A stretch of DNA of 64,000 nucleotides from Heterobilharzia americana (taxonomy: Eukaryota > Platyhelminthes > Trematoda > Strigeidida > Schistosomatidae). This document shows positions 62,480 through 64,000 of the stretch, in pieces; within the stretch, counting starts at the first letter, position 1; each line of letters starts with the position of its first letter. The DNA lies in assembly GCA_944470555.2 (NCBI GenBank), contig OX104127.1, positions 115,410,741 through 115,474,740 on the forward strand, given 5' to 3'. A program made the translations under genes and the position numbers. Below the pieces are notes generated by a model. That model was not told the origin of the DNA. It made no database searches and saw nothing but the letters and a program-made list of their open reading frames with translations.

Positions 62480-64000
62480 GGCAAAATTAAACAACATAAG
62501 AAGTTAAAATGTGTTAAATGTCTGCCAAGGGCATCATGTCATACGAACTGAGGTTAAGATGGGGCTAAGGCAGAAATCAAGGAAATAACATTCTCCAACT
62601 TCGTGACCCATCAAAGCTTACAGGTGTTTAGAATTAAATAAAAAGAATATCTTCGAAAATTTAGCGAGTTCTATAAACAACCTGCATATATTAGCGCAAA
62701 CAAAGCGTCATTGACTTGCTTTTAAAATCACTATCCACTTTAACGAATCCAAAACTTAGACTTCTCAGTACACTGAAATATCTCAGCAACATGATGATTG
62801 ATAACAGCCGTAGATAATAAGGGTAAAGCTAACCATTGTAGTGGAATGTAACTCTATAATAGACTTATTTATTAAATATCGCACACAGTAATGGAGTAAT
62901 AATTATTTGATAACGTTTGAACACAAATTACTTCACGTTTCAAATCTAGGAAGCTCACTAGTGAATCAAAGGACCTGGACATGGAATTAAAGCATACAAA
63001 TAAAGCAAAATCACTTAGAGATTGATACTATCGGTTTAAGGGTTGCGTTAACTTAATTCAGCTAAATAATTTTGGCTAGCTACTTTCGGATCATTCGATA
63101 GAGCTAAGTCAGATTATCGAAGAATACAGACTTAGCCAAACTTAGAAGGATAGGCCATACTATGTCCAGTAATCGAGAGCGGAACTCAGATGTCGGAATC
63201 CATGCACTGACAAACAGTTGTAGAATAAGGTGGTGCAAGAAAACTTCACTAAAGATCAACGTGTTTAGATAGAGAGAGAGGTTATTTACTGAATCATTGT
63301 TCCTCGAGTCACGACCTTGGATGTGTAATTAGAATTAACAAATACTCGACCAAGATCACAAGGTGTGATCTCTGAAGCAGAAATGTGATAGAGAGAGATG
63401 CTACTACTGAACAACCTGAGTAGTTAGAAACCACTCAGGCAGATCTGTAGCATTTAGCTGGGTACACCGCCGATAAGCTTGGCTCCAAACGAGCGAAATG
63501 GCCATCTAATGTTTAGATCATTTCGATATGGTTGGCGAAAGACCACAGATCGGCCTGAAGTTTAGTAGCAGTGTATTTCACTTTTTTTTTAACCATTTTC
63601 CACTAAAAACTGTTCACAGTGGTTTCTATCACTCAGATGGAAGGAAATGTCACATTTATTTTCACTTTGCTTAGCCACCACCTTATATTAATTATCGAAT
63701 GTCTACTAACAACAGATTTTCAGAAAAACGTATCTGGATAAACAGATTAATTTGTGTGATTATAATTTAATAACACGTGACTAACTACTTAACAAAACAG
63801 GGCTGAGAAACAAAGAAAGTAATGCACCGTTCATTTCAATGACTAGAAACGTTTACTGATTAAATCACTGCAATCTCCATAATGAATAACCACCTCAACC
63901 ACTGAGATCCGTATCATAATCGTTAGTTTAGTTAAAAAACTAATGAATGGAAAAGCATGTAGCTTATAAAAATATCCAGGATCAGCTGAGATCAGTAAAC
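62480..64000. other. no gene; probable dispersed repeat at 62860-63560
   Basis: 62866-62950 resembles 54460-54560, suggesting a shared repeat. 63080-63560 is GC-richer and may be the body of that element. Family not recognised. Confidence 0.3.

Noticed and set aside
1..64000. CRISPR array, operons, rRNA or bacterial-type genes
   Set aside because: No regularly spaced repeats, no long frames with ribosome binding sites, no rRNA motifs; the sequence is eukaryotic.

Overview
This is a 64 kb stretch of AT-rich eukaryotic DNA. The repeats point to a blood fluke of the genus Schistosoma: Smalpha-type hammerhead-ribozyme SINEs, other tRNA-derived SINEs, RTE-clade non-LTR retrotransposon fragments and a Penelope-like element with a GIY-YIG tail. 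There are no long open frames and no bacterial features. Coding signal is confined to short pieces bounded by splice sites.

Layout. 1-8 kb: mostly featureless AT-rich DNA with a few weak exon candidates (444-493, 1765-1956, 3231-3254), a decayed gag-like frame (1478-1753, -) and a tRNA-derived SINE (3525). 8-21 kb: SINE-rich, with Smalpha pieces at 8091, 18758-19145 and a nearly complete copy at 20885-21165, copies of a second SINE family with a hammerhead-like core at 16.7, 17.0 and 19.9 kb, and a Penelope-like fragment (14195-15150, -). 21-28 kb: unannotated AT-rich DNA, then a SINE (26.5 kb) and the 3' part of an RTE element (26.9-27.6 kb, +).

29.8-49.1 kb: I infer one intron-rich gene on the + strand. 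Its chain of short exons has matching splice phases and ends in a terminal exon with a stop at 49108-49110. The product is not recognised. All recognised repeats in this interval fall between the proposed exons: a 242-bp hairpin at 30.0 kb, a head-to-head SINE pair at 36.2-36.5 kb, a Penelope-like reverse-transcriptase fragment at 39.1 kb, a near-perfect 2 x 297-bp inverted repeat at 40.96-41.68 kb, a SINE at 42.1 kb and an RTE fragment at 47.9-48.2 kb. The 3' exons (41.8-49.1 kb) are the best supported; the 5' exons are tentative and the true start is not established.

49-64 kb: tRNA-like SINE (50.6 kb), a second RTE 3' fragment (51.7-52.6 kb, -), AT microsatellites, a head-to-head SINE pair (57.2-57.8 kb), more SINE pieces (58.9-59.1 kb), a probable LINE 5' region (59.2-59.6 kb) and one 112-codon open frame of unknown meaning (62.1 kb).

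The most interesting signals are (i) a tRNA-derived SINE family, eight copies here, that carries a second hammerhead-like ribozyme core distinct from Smalpha, with one copy showing a compensatory change in stem II; (ii) the very young long inverted repeat inside an intron of the putative gene; and (iii) the recurrent head-to-head arrangement of SINE copies. Everything was read by eye; no alignment, folding or database search was run.
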